This document shows, piece after piece, positions 22,430 to 33,808 of a DNA stretch of 64,000 nucleotides. Made by a program: the position numbers and the translations under genes. Within the stretch, counting starts at the first letter, position 1. Every line of letters starts with the position of its first letter. The notes beneath the pieces were generated by a model that was not told where the DNA came from, searched no databases, and worked only from the letters and a program-made list of their open reading frames with translations. Source of the DNA: Agelaius tricolor (taxonomy: Eukaryota > Chordata > Aves > Passeriformes > Icteridae); assembly GCA_023055355.1 (NCBI GenBank), contig JALJCS010000050.1, positions 1,674,001-1,738,000 of the forward strand. Direction: 5' to 3'.

Positions 22430-22900
22430 TCTCTCTGGGAGCCTCTCAGGAACCCTGGGCCAGTCCCGAGTCGGCAGACACCGGGGGCAGCCCCGACACG
22501 GCCGACAGTGGGGAGACACTCTCTGTGCCCCGAGGGTACTGAGGGCACCTGGGCTGGCCGCCTTTGCAGCACAAGAGACACCAGAGACAGCGGTAGAAGA
22601 GAAAGGGCCCACTCTTAGCAGGGGTTAATCCAAGGTTTTATTCCAGGTGTCCCAAAGGAGCCCCTACACCTCAGGGGCCTCCTGCCCAGAGCCCGGGAGA
22701 TGTGCCAAGGTTACATTTAAAGGGAGGTGGAAAGCCAAAGTAGAGAACATTTGACTAACCAAGAAGTGACCCTAAGGGATGGGTCCTGGGGGATGGACAT
22801 TTAGGACAGCGTATGGGGCAAGGCTTGGGGAGCTGACCCCTGGCCTCTGGCTGATCACTCGACATCCTGGACCGAAGCTTCTAGAGGGAGGGGATGGGAT
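22430..22900 (-). mobile_element. Possible LTR, minus orientation, within the satellite
   Basis: Read on the minus strand, a TTTAAA TATA-like box near 22,720 is followed about 85 bp later by AATAAAACC near 22,640 and a GC-rich U5-like tail that runs to satellite DNA near 22,430. Termini were not defined. Not present in copy B within the window. Confidence 0.35.
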
Positions 22901-23082
22901 GCTGAGTGATTGACAGAGAGCCAGGGTGGGGATTTGGGGATGATCTCAGCAAGGGCAAAGGATTACACAGGGAAAGGGAGGGGGGTACCATCTGGGATGA
23001 ACCATTTGGGAAAAATACGGGGATTCAAAACCTAAACAATCACAAAGTATTACAATGTATGAAAACACACTACAACACACCA

Positions 23083-23731
23083 CCCAGATCTGGTGCCTGC
23101 TGCGCAAGTGCCCAGATCAGGAAATTTCCCAGTGCTGGCACAGTCCAAGTCCAGCAATTTGCTGGCACAGAAAACCAAAATCCGGCAATTTCCTGATGCC
23201 AATACAGGTGCCCAGACCTGGTGTTTGCTGCCACTGCCAGTGCTCACATCTGGATATTTCCCCGTTCTGGCAGAGCCAAGTCCAGCAGTTTTCTGGCAAA
23301 GAAAGCCAAAATCTGGCAATTCCCTGCTACCGTCATTGGCAATGCCAAGATCCGGTGTTTGCTGGCACCACCAGTGCCCAGATGCGGGAATTTCCCAGTG
23401 CCGGCACAGCCCGAGTCGAGGAATTTTCTGGCAAAGAAACCCAAAACCTTGCAAATACCTGGTGCAGGCCCCACCCAGATCTGGTGTTTGCTGGCACTGC
23501 CAGGGCTCAGATCCAGCAGTTTCCCAGTGGCAGCACAGCCCAAGCCCAGCAGTTTGCTGGCACAGAAAGACAAAACTCGGCAATTTTCTGGTGATAGCAC
23601 CAGCAGCCCCCAGATCTGCGGTGAGCTGGCACCGCCAGTGCCCAGATCTGGCAATTTCCCTGTGCCAGCACAACCCAAATGCAGCAATTGTCTGGCAAAG
23701 AAAACCAAAACCAGGCTCCACCCAGATCTGG
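23083..23731. repeat. ~130-bp satellite, five further units
   Basis: Same unit as at 21,740-22,425, with starts near 23,083, 23,212, 23,348, 23,474, 23,609 and a partial one at 23,719. The last unit is split by a solo LTR and resumes at 24,192. Confidence 0.93.
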
Positions 23732-24191
23732 TGTGTTGGGGTTGGTTTAAAAGAAGAAGGAGACCTTGGCTTAAGGCTGTGGGAAAACCCTCTTTAGCTG
23801 GGGTCAGCAGGAGCTCCCGCCCAAAATCCTCTTGTTCAATTATGCAGATTGTTACTAGAAAGTTCTGAGTTGTCTTTGCTACCATTGGTTACATTTTACT
23901 GCAAAAATTGTAATATTCATAATCCTTCCTTCCTCTTGGATCCTTCCCTCAGATCCCACCTTAACCCCTCCCCATATATAAATGTATAAATATCCCTGCT
24001 AGACCCTAGACCCAGGCTTTTTTCTGCATTGCTCTGTGTACTGTGCACGCCGTCCTGTTTGTTGTGTTTGCCTGCATTAAAGTTCTGTTTCCAGACAAGC
24101 AGATGAAAGCAGTCTCTGTCTGTAAAGTGGCCAGAGCTGGTTCTCAGGGAAACCACTGGCCAATGGTCCGGACGAGGACCAGAAGGTTTCA
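23732..24191 (+). mobile_element. Solo LTR, 460 bp, inserted in a satellite unit
   Basis: It runs from TGTGTTGGGG to AAGGTTTCA and is flanked by a 4-bp duplication CTGG (23,728-23,731 and 24,192-24,195). Removing it joins CCAGAT-CTGG to TGTTTGCTGG, exactly the uninterrupted satellite unit. TATATAAATG near 23,975 and ATTAAAG near 24,078 give plus orientation. A 4-bp duplication fits class I (gamma-like) integration. Confidence 0.92.
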
Positions 24192-24270
24192 CTGGTGTTT
24201 GCTGGCACCGCCAGTGCCCAGATTTGGAAATTTCCCGGTGCCTTCACAGCCCAGGTCCAGCAATTTGGTT
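24192..24270. repeat. Satellite unit remainder after the solo LTR
   Basis: Continuation of the interrupted 130-bp unit (GTGTTTGCTGGCACC, then CAGCCCAGGTCCAGCAATTTG). The array ends here. Confidence 0.85.
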
Positions 24271-25330
24271 TTAGCTAGCTTAGGCAGAGAAGTTCCTGGG
24301 ACTGGGACTTTCCTTTTTTTGGAACTGTTTAAACCTGCTCTGGACTGAAAACCCAGAAAAACACCTGCAGCTCACACCTGTGGCCCACTGAGGTCTGGGA
24401 CGCTGCATTCCAGCACCAGAGGGACTTAGAAGAGACCGAGTGAGCCAACTACAACCCACAAAAAGGAGTCTCTGAATTTGCCATCTCTTCAGCACTGTCA
24501 GAGGTTTCATTTAATATTATTAATTTTTCATGCTTGCGAATACTTTACTTGTTAAATAACCTGGTTTCTCCACTTTTCTCCAGGGAAGTTTTTTCCGGAA
24601 CTAGTAGGGGGAGGAGCCGCTTGAAGTTGCTTTCTAGACGGACCCCTTTTGGAGGTTTCCTCCCAAAATTTGCCCTAAAGCAGCACAAACAGTCACAATG
24701 GAAACTTCACCAGTGGCACAACACCCCAGCCCACCAGGAAAAGAAAGGACATGTAAAGTTCTCCAAACAGTTGTCCTGCTTTGCTGCAAAAGTCCTGCTG
24801 CAGACACTGTGCAGTGTGGAAAGCCAAGAGAAGCTGCAGCTGGTGGCAAATCTTGGGACAGAAGCTTGACCTTGTTCTCCAGGAGAGATTCTTGGCAAGA
24901 GCAAACAGGAGAAGATTCCTGGAAAACAGCAACAGCTTTCCAGAAGTGAAATGAAAATTAAAGAAACAATCCAAGATGTTTTCCTCTTTTTATTTCTATG
25001 CTCCCCTTTTCCATGTTGCACTACTTCTCCATCCCAGTAATTCCAGATGCACTGCACCTTTAAGATCGGTGGCTTAGTGATTTTTAGACACTCTAAAATA
25101 CCATGAGGCACACAGAGTTTTGCTTCCCCTGTTTTTACTGGAAGGCAACACTGGAGATGTACGTGCAGTGCTGGGCTCAGGTAGGAATCCTAGCCCAAGG
25201 GAAAGTGTCCCGCCAGTGTTTGCCCCTCAGCCAGGCCAATGCAGAGCAGCAAGCGAGGGGATTGCTGTGCCAGTGTGCAGGAGTCAGGGCTCTGCACCTG
25301 GGCTCAAGGCTGCAAAGTTCCCGTGTGTGG
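24271..25330. other. Non-coding stretch upstream of the PIM-like gene
   Basis: No gene recognised. AT-richer sequence lies near 24,480-24,560 and 24,950-25,080. Purely intergenic as far as I can see. Confidence 0.5.
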
Positions 25331-26180
25331 ACAGACTCAGGGGCTGTGCCCGGGGCGCGCGGGGCTCGAACGTGGGGCTCGTGGGGCGAGCGGGGAACGG
25401 ACACGGGGACGAACGGCCCAGGTGCTTCAGTTGCAGCGGCGGCAGCGGCGGCAGCAGCAGCGGCGGCAGCAGCGGCAGAAGAAGCAAAAGCAGATAATCT
25501 ATAACGATCTTTCTCCTTCTCTCTTTCTTTCTCTGTCTCTCTTTCTTGGTCTTTCTCTCTTTCTTTCTCTGAGTCTCCCTTTCCCGCTGTCGGGCACCCT
25601 TCTCCCGGGGTCCCTTGCCCGGCGTCCCTCTCCTCTCCCCGCCTCCCTCTCGTGTCCCCGCCTCCCTCTCCCCCTGCCGGGCCGGGCCATGCCCCCGGCC
25701 CGCCCCCGGCCCCGGGCGGGGCTGCCCCGTGCCCGGCCCCGCCCGTCCCGCCGCGGTCTCGCCTCCGCCCGGCTCTGGCCCTACTGGCGGTGGCGCTGCT
25801 GGGCGGGCATCAGTGCCGTGTGCGGGGGCGGCATCGCCGCCCTTCGCCTCCGCCTGGCCCGAGCCCGGCCCCGGCCCCGAGGCAGGCTCCAGCCCCGAGC
25901 CCGGCCCCGGCCCCGGCCCCTCCCGAGGCCCGCGGAGGACACAGGCGGCGCGGCCGCTGCCGCCGCCTCCGCTGCGGCTTCCCCGGCCCGAGCTCCGCCG
26001 CTCGGCAGCGCGGCCGCCGGCCCCGAGCCTCCCGTGCCGCATTGCGAGGAGCGAACGCCCCGGCATGGCCGGCCCGGGGCGGCTGAGGGGCGCTCGGGGG
26101 CCGTTGCTGGCCCCGGGCCGAGCGCTGACAGCCGCGTCCCGCCCGCAGGGACGGCGCCCGAGGCCCTGCAGGAGCGCTAC
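25330..26180 (+). promoter_or_regulatory. CpG-island-like region over the 5' end of the PIM-like gene
   Basis: Very GC-rich with frequent CpG, including CCCCGCCC-type GC boxes, a GGCGGCAGCAGC trinucleotide tract (25,434-25,480) and a pyrimidine tract of CTTTCT units (25,510-25,575). No TATA box is apparent. Typical of a broad, constitutive vertebrate promoter. Confidence 0.6.
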
Positions 26181-28173
26181 TGCCTGGGTTCGCTGCTGGG
26201 GCGCGGAGGATTCGGCAGCGTCTTCGCGGCCACGCGGCTCTCGGACGGCGCCCCGGTGAGCGGCGGGGCCGGCGGCGGGCGCAGGACGAGGGGGCGGAGG
26301 AGGACGAGGAGGAGGAGGAGGATGGGGCTGGGCAGGGCGGGCGGCGAGCTGAGCCCGCTGCTGTCCTTGGCTTGCAGGTGGCCATCAAGAGGGTGCCACG
26401 GAACCGCGTCCGGCACTGGGGCGAGCTGGTGAGTGAGCGGGGCCAGCGGCAGCAGCCGGGGCTGCCGGGCGGGGATGAGCCGAGGCCCGGCACGGTGGAA
26501 GCCGCCAGGACGCCTCGAGGGGGAGCGGGCGTGGGCGCAGCGCAGGGCGCAGAGCATCCCGGGCTGGCTCAGGGCTTCCCCAGGCCTGGCACGGCATCGG
26601 CCCCACTGAGGGCATCGTGCTCCTCCCGCAGCCCGACGGCAGCAGGGCCCCGCTGGAGATCGTGCTGCTTGCCAAGGTGTCCACTGGCTTCCCCGGCGTG
26701 GTCGAGCTGCTGGAGTGGTTCGAGCTGCCCAACCACATCGTGATGGTGATGGAGCGGCCAGAGCGGTGTCTGGACCTGCAGCGTTTCATTGAGGCACGGC
26801 GGTTCCTGCCCGAGGAGGTCGCGCGGGAGCTGTTCCGCCAGGTGCTGGAGGCCGTGTGGCACTGCACCAGCTGCGGGGTCCTGCACCGCGACATCAAGCC
26901 AGGGAACATCGTGCTTGACCTGGCCACCCAGCAGGCCAAACTGATTGACTTTGGCTGTGGCACCTACCTGCAAGAGACAGCCTACACCCACTTTGCAGGT
27001 GAGCCCACGTAAGGGTGTACTCCTGGTCCCGGGATCTCATGGCCCAACATCTCCCAGCCCAAGCTGGCTGTGGCAGCGGGGATTCTCCCTTTTGCTGCCA
27101 GTCAGGGGACTGAGTCTTCAGCTGAGTTGCTTTAGAGCGGGGCTGGGTGGGCAGCCATCTTCCAGCCCTGCTGGCAGCCTTTGCCAGCCACTCTGCCCAG
27201 GACTGGGGCTGGGCTGGGGCAGCCAGCCCGACCAAAACCCCCGTGGGTGGGGGTAGCAGAGAGGGGGGAGGAACCTGTGCCCCAGCCAGTTTGGTGTGCA
27301 GGCGAGAGGAAGGGCTTGCACTGCTCCACTCGCCCTGTTTGCCTTGGCTTCCTAATATTTTTGGGGCAATGCAGGCAGGGAGGATAAGGGCATGTTTTCC
27401 CCAGCACAGAGGGCTTTTCCTTTGCTTGTCATGGTCAGGCTTAGCTGGGGCTTCCTCTGCCCTCTTCTGACACCAGTGGCTTCTTTTCCACGCCTTAGTT
27501 TGTGCACAAGTCCCAGGTGCTGGCGAGAGGGCAGTGGTCACCCTGTGTGCCACTGATGCAGCCCCCGCAGGCCCAGGGATGCTGGGGCCAGGCTCTGGGA
27601 GCAGCAGCATCCCCCTGCTGAACTCCATCTGTATTCCATAGGAACACCGTCCTACAGCCCCCCGGAATGGAACGACTTTGGCTGGTACCATGGCGAGGCA
27701 GCAACGATCTGGTCCCTGGGCATCCTGCTGCACCAGATGGTCTGCGGGGAGCACCCTTTCAGGAGGGGCCGGAACCTCAGCTGGGGCCAGCTCCCGCTGC
27801 CACAAGGGCTCTCTCAAGGTGGATCCTCTTCTCTGGGCACGGGGGGAATCCCAGTGCTGGGAGCCAGCAGCGGGCTCGTGAGCATCCCGCTCTGGCAGCT
27901 GCTGAGGAGGTGGCACATGTCCTGCTCTCCTCCAAAACAGGGAATGGATGGGAAAGTTTAGGCCCAGCCCTGAGCGCATCCAGCAAGGCCTGGGCATGGC
28001 AATAGTGGGGCAAAGCAGACAGGAGCCTTCTCTGGCTGACCGGCACTTTCTGCTTTCTCTGCCCAGAGTGCAAAGATCTGATCAGGTGGTGTTTATCCGT
28101 GAACTCCTTGGAAAGACCCACATTAGAAGACCTGTTCTGTGATCCTTGGGTGCAGGATATTCCTCGGCCGTAG
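25689..28173 (+). CDS. PIM1-like: PIM-family serine/threonine kinase, intact, about 422 aa
   Basis: Coding segments are 25,689-26,255, 26,378-26,428, 26,632-26,998, 27,642-27,818 and 28,067-28,173. They sum to 423 codons including TAG, and all junctions have GT/AG ends with matching phases. Cuts fall where vertebrate PIM genes are cut. The N-terminal 150 residues are Arg/Pro/Ala-rich and not PIM-like. The kinase domain follows: Gly loop LGRGGFGSV, catalytic Lys in VAIKRV, PIM-type hinge ERPERCLDL, catalytic loop HRDIKPGN, DFG, and PPEW in place of APE. All catalytic residues are present, so activity is plausible. An acceptor-like CCCGCAG at 26,148 leaves open whether the Arg/Pro-rich part is a separate first exon. 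PIM kinases are constitutively active survival kinases; PIM-like copies are, to my recollection, expanded in songbirds. Confidence 0.85.
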
Positions 28174-28448
28174 AAGAAGGGAGAGAGCCACAGGCACACT
28201 TTGATCCAGGGCCCTGGTAAGTTGCAGCTCCACACATGCCTTGGCAATCAGAAGCAAAGGAACCCAGACCTTTTTGTGCTGCCTGTGTCACTGCACGGGG
28301 GTCATGGGATGGGCACACGCAGCCCTTGTGCTGCAGCTGAGCTGCTCTGCCCAGCACTGGTGGCCGCCATCCAAGCTGGTTTTGCTTGTGCTGGTTCCCT
28401 GACAGCTGGGGCCCTGGGCAGAGCCCTGAGAGCCTGGTCTGCCCCCAG

Positions 28449-28497
28449 GGAAGGAGCAGGAGCCCCTGGAGAAGCTGTACCGGGTGGGGATGCTGCC

Positions 28498-28569
<72 letters not shown>

Positions 28570-29700
28570 GACAGCCAGGATGACATCAAGGATGAGAAGC
28601 TCTTCCTCAGCCTGGCCACTGGAGGCTGAAGGTGATGGACTTTGATTCTGGCACCTTCTTCAAAGCTAGACTCCACAGGGAATTTGCAGGTGAGTCCCCA
28701 CGCGGGGAAATGCTGCCAGATTTGGGCATGGCCCAGCCTGGCTGGGAAGCAAAGGTTCCCCCTTTGCTGGGGCAGATGCCACTCATTCTTCAGTCGCTGC
28801 CCAGCTGCTTTTGGCAGGGCTGGGGCATGGGCTGGGCTGGGTACAAATGGGAGTGGGCTCCTGGCCCTGCCAACAGCCCCCAGCAGCCACCGTGGCCTGG
28901 GCTGGGGCTGGGGCTGGGGCAGCCAGCCCGACACAAGCAAAGCCCCATGGTGGGAGCAGAGGTGGGACTCCAGAAGCTGTGCAGGGGCTGCTTTGCTCTG
29001 CAGGCAAGGAAGGGCTGGGCTGCTGCACTGCCCTTGTTTGCTTTGGGATGACCGTGATTTTGGGGGGCAGTGCAGGGTGGAAGTGAGAAAGTGTGGGCTT
29101 CCCTCAGCCATGGCTGGGTTTTTCCCTAACATGTGGGAGTTGGGCCTTCCTCAAGGCCCTGACAGAGATAAGAGTTTTTCCCGTTTTTCTTGTTTTCCCT
29201 TTTTGTCTCTAATCTCTTTTCAAGAATGTGTTGTTTGTTTTTCCAGAGGAAGCGTTCCAGGTGGTCCAGTGTGGATGGGGAAGTGCTTGGGAGCAGCTGT
29301 GGCGTGGATGGGTGGTGGCCTTGGAGAAGGCTGAGGCCGTGGTTTGGGAGCAGCTTTTCTTGCAGCCGTGGCTGGCGTGAGGTGGGTCCCTGTGTGCTTG
29401 GCAGGGTGGGATCAGAGCTTTTGGGAGATGGCAGCGAGCACAGGAGCATCCTGCTCTGGGCAGCTGCTGAGGGCTGGATGTGCCGTGGCTGGCTGCAGGC
29501 TGGGCACATGTCCTGCCCTCCTGCTCTGCTGCCAAAGGCAGCAGGGATGGGCAGCTCTGGGCACAGCTCTGGGCACAGCCAGCATGGCCTGGGCCCCGCA
29601 GGCCTTGGCACAAGGGCACAGGAGCCCTCAGCTGACGGGCACTTTCTGCTTTCTCTCCTTGCAGCCGGGCTCTGCGGCTGCTGAGGCTGCTCTGGGCTCT
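28449..29700 (+). pseudogene. PIM-like kinase pseudogene downstream of the intact gene
   Basis: After a CCCCCAG acceptor, a KEQEPLEKLYRVGML stretch matches the start of a PIM kinase exon, but the N-lobe is replaced by a CTG repeat (28,499-28,567). Sequence resumes as DIKDEKLFLSLATGG, a relic of the catalytic and following strand. A frame change follows, then a VMDFDSGTFFKARL-like activation segment with DFD for DFG, ending at a GTGAGT donor (28,691). Sequence from about 28,860 to 29,100 matches intron 4 of the intact gene, and 29,400-29,690 matches its last intron, including GACGGGCACTTTCTGC before CAG. The order is preserved but exon 5 is not recognisable. Confidence 0.7.
28499..28567 (+). 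repeat. (CTG)23 microsatellite inside the PIM pseudogene
   Basis: Twenty-three uninterrupted CTG triplets sit where the kinase N-lobe should be. Pure triplet runs of this length are prone to slippage. Confidence 0.97.
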
Positions 29701-30831
29701 GCCAGGGCTCTGCTGGGCTCAGCCCTGGGCCCAGCTGGGCTGGCTCTGCCCTCCCATTGCTCTGACAGCTTTGCATCAGACGAGCCCCTTGCGAGCACAG
29801 CGCCTGAGCTTTCTGCTTTGGCAGCTGAGTGAGACTCTGCTGCAGGCCCAGAGATTGCAGCTGGGGACACACATCCAATTGGCAAGAACCCAAACCCTCC
29901 ACAGTCCCAGCTGAATGCCTGGATCTGCACAGGGTGTTTGTCTGTCCCATTCTTCCTTCTTGATTGGCTGGAATTGTGCAATTGCACTTTCTTCCTCCTC
30001 TAGAAGTGCCTGAGTGGGCCAAAGCTGGCGAGTGGGCCGTGTTCCTGAGGCAGTGCAGTCTGGAGCTGATGGATGGAGAATTGCCCTTCTGCACTGCCAA
30101 ACCAGAGCAAAAAGCCCTAAGTGGCACTTGGTGTCTCTAAGAAATCCCTGACAGTTTCAAAGGGAATGTGCAGCTCCTTCCCAGGCTGAGAAGGAAGGGC
30201 ATCTTCTAAAGGATTTGGGCTTTGACAGAGTTTCCATTCCCAGTCCTGCTTTGAGCTGGCAGGGCACAAAGCAATTTCCTCTTGCTTTGAGCACAATTTC
30301 AAATGGCAATGTTGGAAACAAAGCCCAGAATCTTTTCAAAGGCTGCTGAGGTCAGTAAGATCCACGCCATCAGCACATTTACAATGTAAATAACTGAGTT
30401 CCCCTTTAAAAAAGATCATTTACCTCTTAATGCAAAGTTTCAGAAGTTTTTCACTAACACTTGGGTTTTGTTTTCATCTTTCACATTTTATACAGTTTTT
30501 TTTCTTTTTCCTTTTTTTCCTTTATATAGAAAACATGTCCTACAGAAGGAATGTCCTTTGCTCCTGGTTCCTGTGTGGAGCAGCTCCCTTGCTGCTGGCT
30601 GAGCTGCTCAGGCAGAGCCCAGCAGCTCCTGGCCCTGCAGGGCTGAGGCTTTTCCCCGTTGCTGGGCACAGACTGATGGAGCAGCACTGCTGAACACGGG
30701 CACACACAGAGGGCCCAGCAGCAGCTGCCTTTGGCCAATGAGGCTCCAAGGCCCAACCTCTGAGCAGCCAGGGCTGGAAGAGACTGGCAGCATCTGATCC
30801 CTGACTCTGGGCCAGGGCTGCACAAATGACC

Positions 30832-30834
<3 letters not shown>
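29701..30834. other. Non-coding stretch between the PIM cluster and copy B
   Basis: No gene seen. It includes AT-rich sequence at 30,380-30,540. This should correspond to sequence just left of the window in copy A if the 31-kb unit is complete. Confidence 0.5.

Positions 30835-30891
<57 letters not shown>
30835..30891 (+). repeat. (CAG)19 microsatellite
   Basis: Nineteen uninterrupted CAG triplets, 150 bp before the point where copy B begins to match copy A base 1. An ATG precedes it by two codons, but the frame has no other gene-like property. Confidence 0.97.
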
Positions 30892-30892
<1 letters not shown>

Positions 30893-31557
30893 TGGAGCTG
30901 ACTTTCAGCACAGCCCCTGGCCCTGTTCCCTCCCGTGTGCAGCGGTGTCAGAGCAGCCTGAGGCACCTGGGAGCCCCCAGTGCCAGCAGGGACTTGAGAT
31001 GGCAGCCCTGGGCTCCTGGAGGCTGTGCAAGGAACGCAGCTGGGCACTCCCTGTCCATGGGGAGCTTGCAGATGGAAAAGGCTGCTGTGCCCAGGCAGCT
31101 CCAGGGGCACAGAAAGGAGGCTCTGGAGCACTGGATCTGTGCCAGTGCCACAGTCCTGGGCAGCAGCCAGCCAGCCCTGGGGGAACAGAGGGCACAGCAA
31201 GAGGGACAGAAGCAGGCAAGGGCAGAGACTGGGAAGAGCCAGGCCCGCGAGCAGGAACAGCTGCTCCATTGCACTCTTGGAGAAAGCTCTTGGCTGCTTC
31301 AAAGCGCTGAAAGGCGTGAAGGGCAGAGAGGAGGCCACAGCAAACAATGCTCCTGTTTGCACAGCCTCCCCTCTGCGTGTCCCAGAAGGAATTGGATGGA
31401 CTGGATTCGTCTCTCCGAGTGCTCTCGTTCAGCATGAGCAGCTCAGCACCAGCAGCTGAAGGAGCTGAAGCCTCAGGCCACAGGAGCTGGGCAAGAGGGA
31501 ACTTCTGGAGCAAAGTAATGCTGCTGAAATAGCCCCAGCTGAATGCAGCGGATATCA

Positions 31558-31652
31558 TCATGGAATCACAGAATCCTTTCTGTTGGAAAAGCCCTCTGAG
31601 CTCACCCAGTGCAGCCGCTCAGCCAGCAGTGCCAAGCCCAGCACTAAAGCAC
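31558..31652 (-). mobile_element. CR1 LINE 3'-end fragment (copy B)
   Basis: Same fragment as at 511-605, carried along in the duplication. Confidence 0.7.
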
Positions 31653-32784
31653 GTCCCTGAAGTGCCAAGGCCTGGACAGCAGCCCTGAGTGAGGCCTGGA
31701 CAGCAGGCCCTGAGCCCAAGGTGGCCTCTGGAGGAACCTTCCAAGCAAAGGTTATCTTTGTATCTGCTCCCTGCTGAGATATGCATGGTCATTAGCACTG
31801 TGATAGATGTAGCCACTCCTTAGTGAAACATGGATGGACCTTTGTGTATTTAGAAGCCAGAGAAGGCCATGAAATCTGACATCTGGCCTTGTGTGGGGCT
31901 GAAGGATCAAAGTCAGCTGCCTTGGCTCCTCCTTGAGGCCTGGCCAGGCTTTGGGAGGGAGCCAAGAGGAGGATGAAAGCAGATGTTGGCACACTAGCAG
32001 TGCTGTCAGTTTGTTCATGCAGCACTGCCAGAGCTGGGCCCTCTCCCAGCGGGCTTGGAGCCTCAGCTGGGGCTGGAGGCACCTGCAGGAATTGCCAGTG
32101 CCCAGGAGTGGCTCTGCAGCCCTTGGCTGTGACAGCTTCCCCAGCTGCTGTGTGCATCTGGGGGATGGGAAAGGCTGAGGGGAAATGCTGCTGCATCTTT
32201 CCTAATCACTGCAGGCAATCTTTGGTGGGGATGATTGGGTGCATTGCTGAGCTGCTCCTTTTGTGATTCTTTGCTGCTCTGAACTGCAGGAAATGACACT
32301 GATTCCTTCAGTTGGAGTCTGTGTCTTTGGTGCTGACTTTGGCCACTGGTCAAACCAAACTGGCCCAGTCTGGCCAGATCCCAACCAAATGTCACTTGTT
32401 CAATGTCAATGTGAGGCATCAGTGCCATCAGAAATTCCCAGATGGGAAGCCCTTCCCTGGAGTTCCCTGGCTCTGGAGTGGGCTGAGGTGGGAGCCCCGT
32501 GGGAGCAGTGGGGCAGTCGGGTAAAAGAAGCTGCAGCCCTGGATGTCTTCAAATGCATCCAAAAACTGCACATGGAAAAGGAAAAGGACTTGTGGGTTTG
32601 GGCAGACAAAGATGAATTTGTTAAGAGTCCAATGGAAACAGCACCTTCAGAAGGAACAATTATTGTTGGAATGCTCCCACATGGAGCAAGAGCAAAAGGT
32701 TTTAATCTTGAGCTCAGCTGCATTTGTGCCAGTGAAATATCAATATGATAAATAATTATATGTATTTTTTGTATATTAAGAACT

Positions 32785-32860
32785 TAATATATATATATAT
32801 CTGTATATGTATATATATATATATTATATATATATGTCTGTATCTATCTGTCTATATGTA
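32785..32860. repeat. AT-rich (TA)n microsatellite (copy B)
   Basis: Counterpart of 1,735-1,815 with a shorter first TA run. Confidence 0.9.
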
Positions 32861-33152
32861 TATCAATATGTATATCTACATATGAAATAATAGTAATGTG
32901 AAATAGTGTTGACAATACTAATTTGGTAGCTTTGGCTGCTCAGGGATGTAACTCTAAATACCCTACAGAACAGGATTGGCCAGGACCCTACTGTCAGTGG
33001 TCAACTTTGTGAGATTGTAGACAATGTAAAAAGGAGGAAGGGAGGAAATTGGCTATTTTCCCAGGGTTTGGTGATACTGTGATGCAGAGTGCTTTGTCTG
33101 TTGCTGTGAAAAATACAGGGATGAAGCCTGCAGGGTTTTTCATGTCCCAGAC

Positions 33153-33808
33153 TATGCACAAGCTGCAGGATTGGTTGAACGGGTGAAGGGGTTGTTAAAA
33201 GAGCAGTTGAAAAAATGAGGAGATGGGAACCTTTGCCCATGGAGAACCCATCTCCCAGATGTGCTCCATGCCCTGAACAATGGCCCGTGGGGGAAATGGA
33301 AACCCCCTGGCTGTGCACGGCTGCCCCCAATTTGCAAATCCAACCATGGGCAGTGAGACTTGGACTGCCTGGGAAATTGTTCTGGCTGTGATGGCCCCTG
33401 GCAGGGCCAGCCCAGAGGCTGCAGGCCTGGGCCTTCATGCATTGGAATTAATGAGGATGAATTTAAAGCAAATGAGAGCCATCAATACTGAAACAGGAAT
33501 TCAGATTCCTCCAGGACACTTTGCTTTGGTAACTGCTCCCTTGGAGCTTGGCCTTGCAAAGTGTTCATGTCATGGCAGGAGGAATTGATGCAGAATATCC
33601 AGGAGAAATTACAGTAATTCTGTGAAACAATAGTGAACAAGATTGGATTATTCAACCCCATGACAGGGTAGCACAATTATTGATATTGCAATTTTAGGAA
33701 CGATTGTGAAAAAAGGAGCTCCAGCTCCAATCACCACCGTTTATGGAGATAAAGGGTTTGGATGCAGCAGTCCTAATAATGGAGCCAGAGTGTGGGTCTG
33801 GAGGCCAA
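33153..33808 (+). pseudogene. ERV-L-like pol 3' part: integrase end plus dUTPase (copy B)
   Basis: It carries the same integrase-like and dUTPase motifs as copy A, with the same +1 frame change and the same in-frame TGA after the [10 protein letters not shown] motif. The disabling lesions therefore predate the duplication. A few substitutions are private, for example Met to Ile just after the motif. Confidence 0.7.

Noticed and set aside
21608..22618. 336-codon plus-strand frame and long minus-strand frames over the same region
   Set aside because: They follow the 133-bp satellite, both strands are open, and products are periodic with no domain.
23050..23868. Overlapping 200-plus-codon frames on both strands
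   Set aside because: Same satellite effect, and the frames run into an LTR inserted in the array.
25239..25688. Upstream in-frame extension of the PIM-like gene
   Set aside because: Open only because the CpG island has few stops, with trinucleotide and pyrimidine tracts. The 25,689 ATG gives a coherent model.
28302..29132. 276-codon minus-strand frame with an alanine run
   Set aside because: Antisense shadow of the CTG tract in the PIM pseudogene.
30826..31437. Polyglutamine protein starting MTQQQ
   Set aside because: Simple (CAG)19 microsatellite followed by non-coding duplicated DNA. No promoter, splice or domain support.
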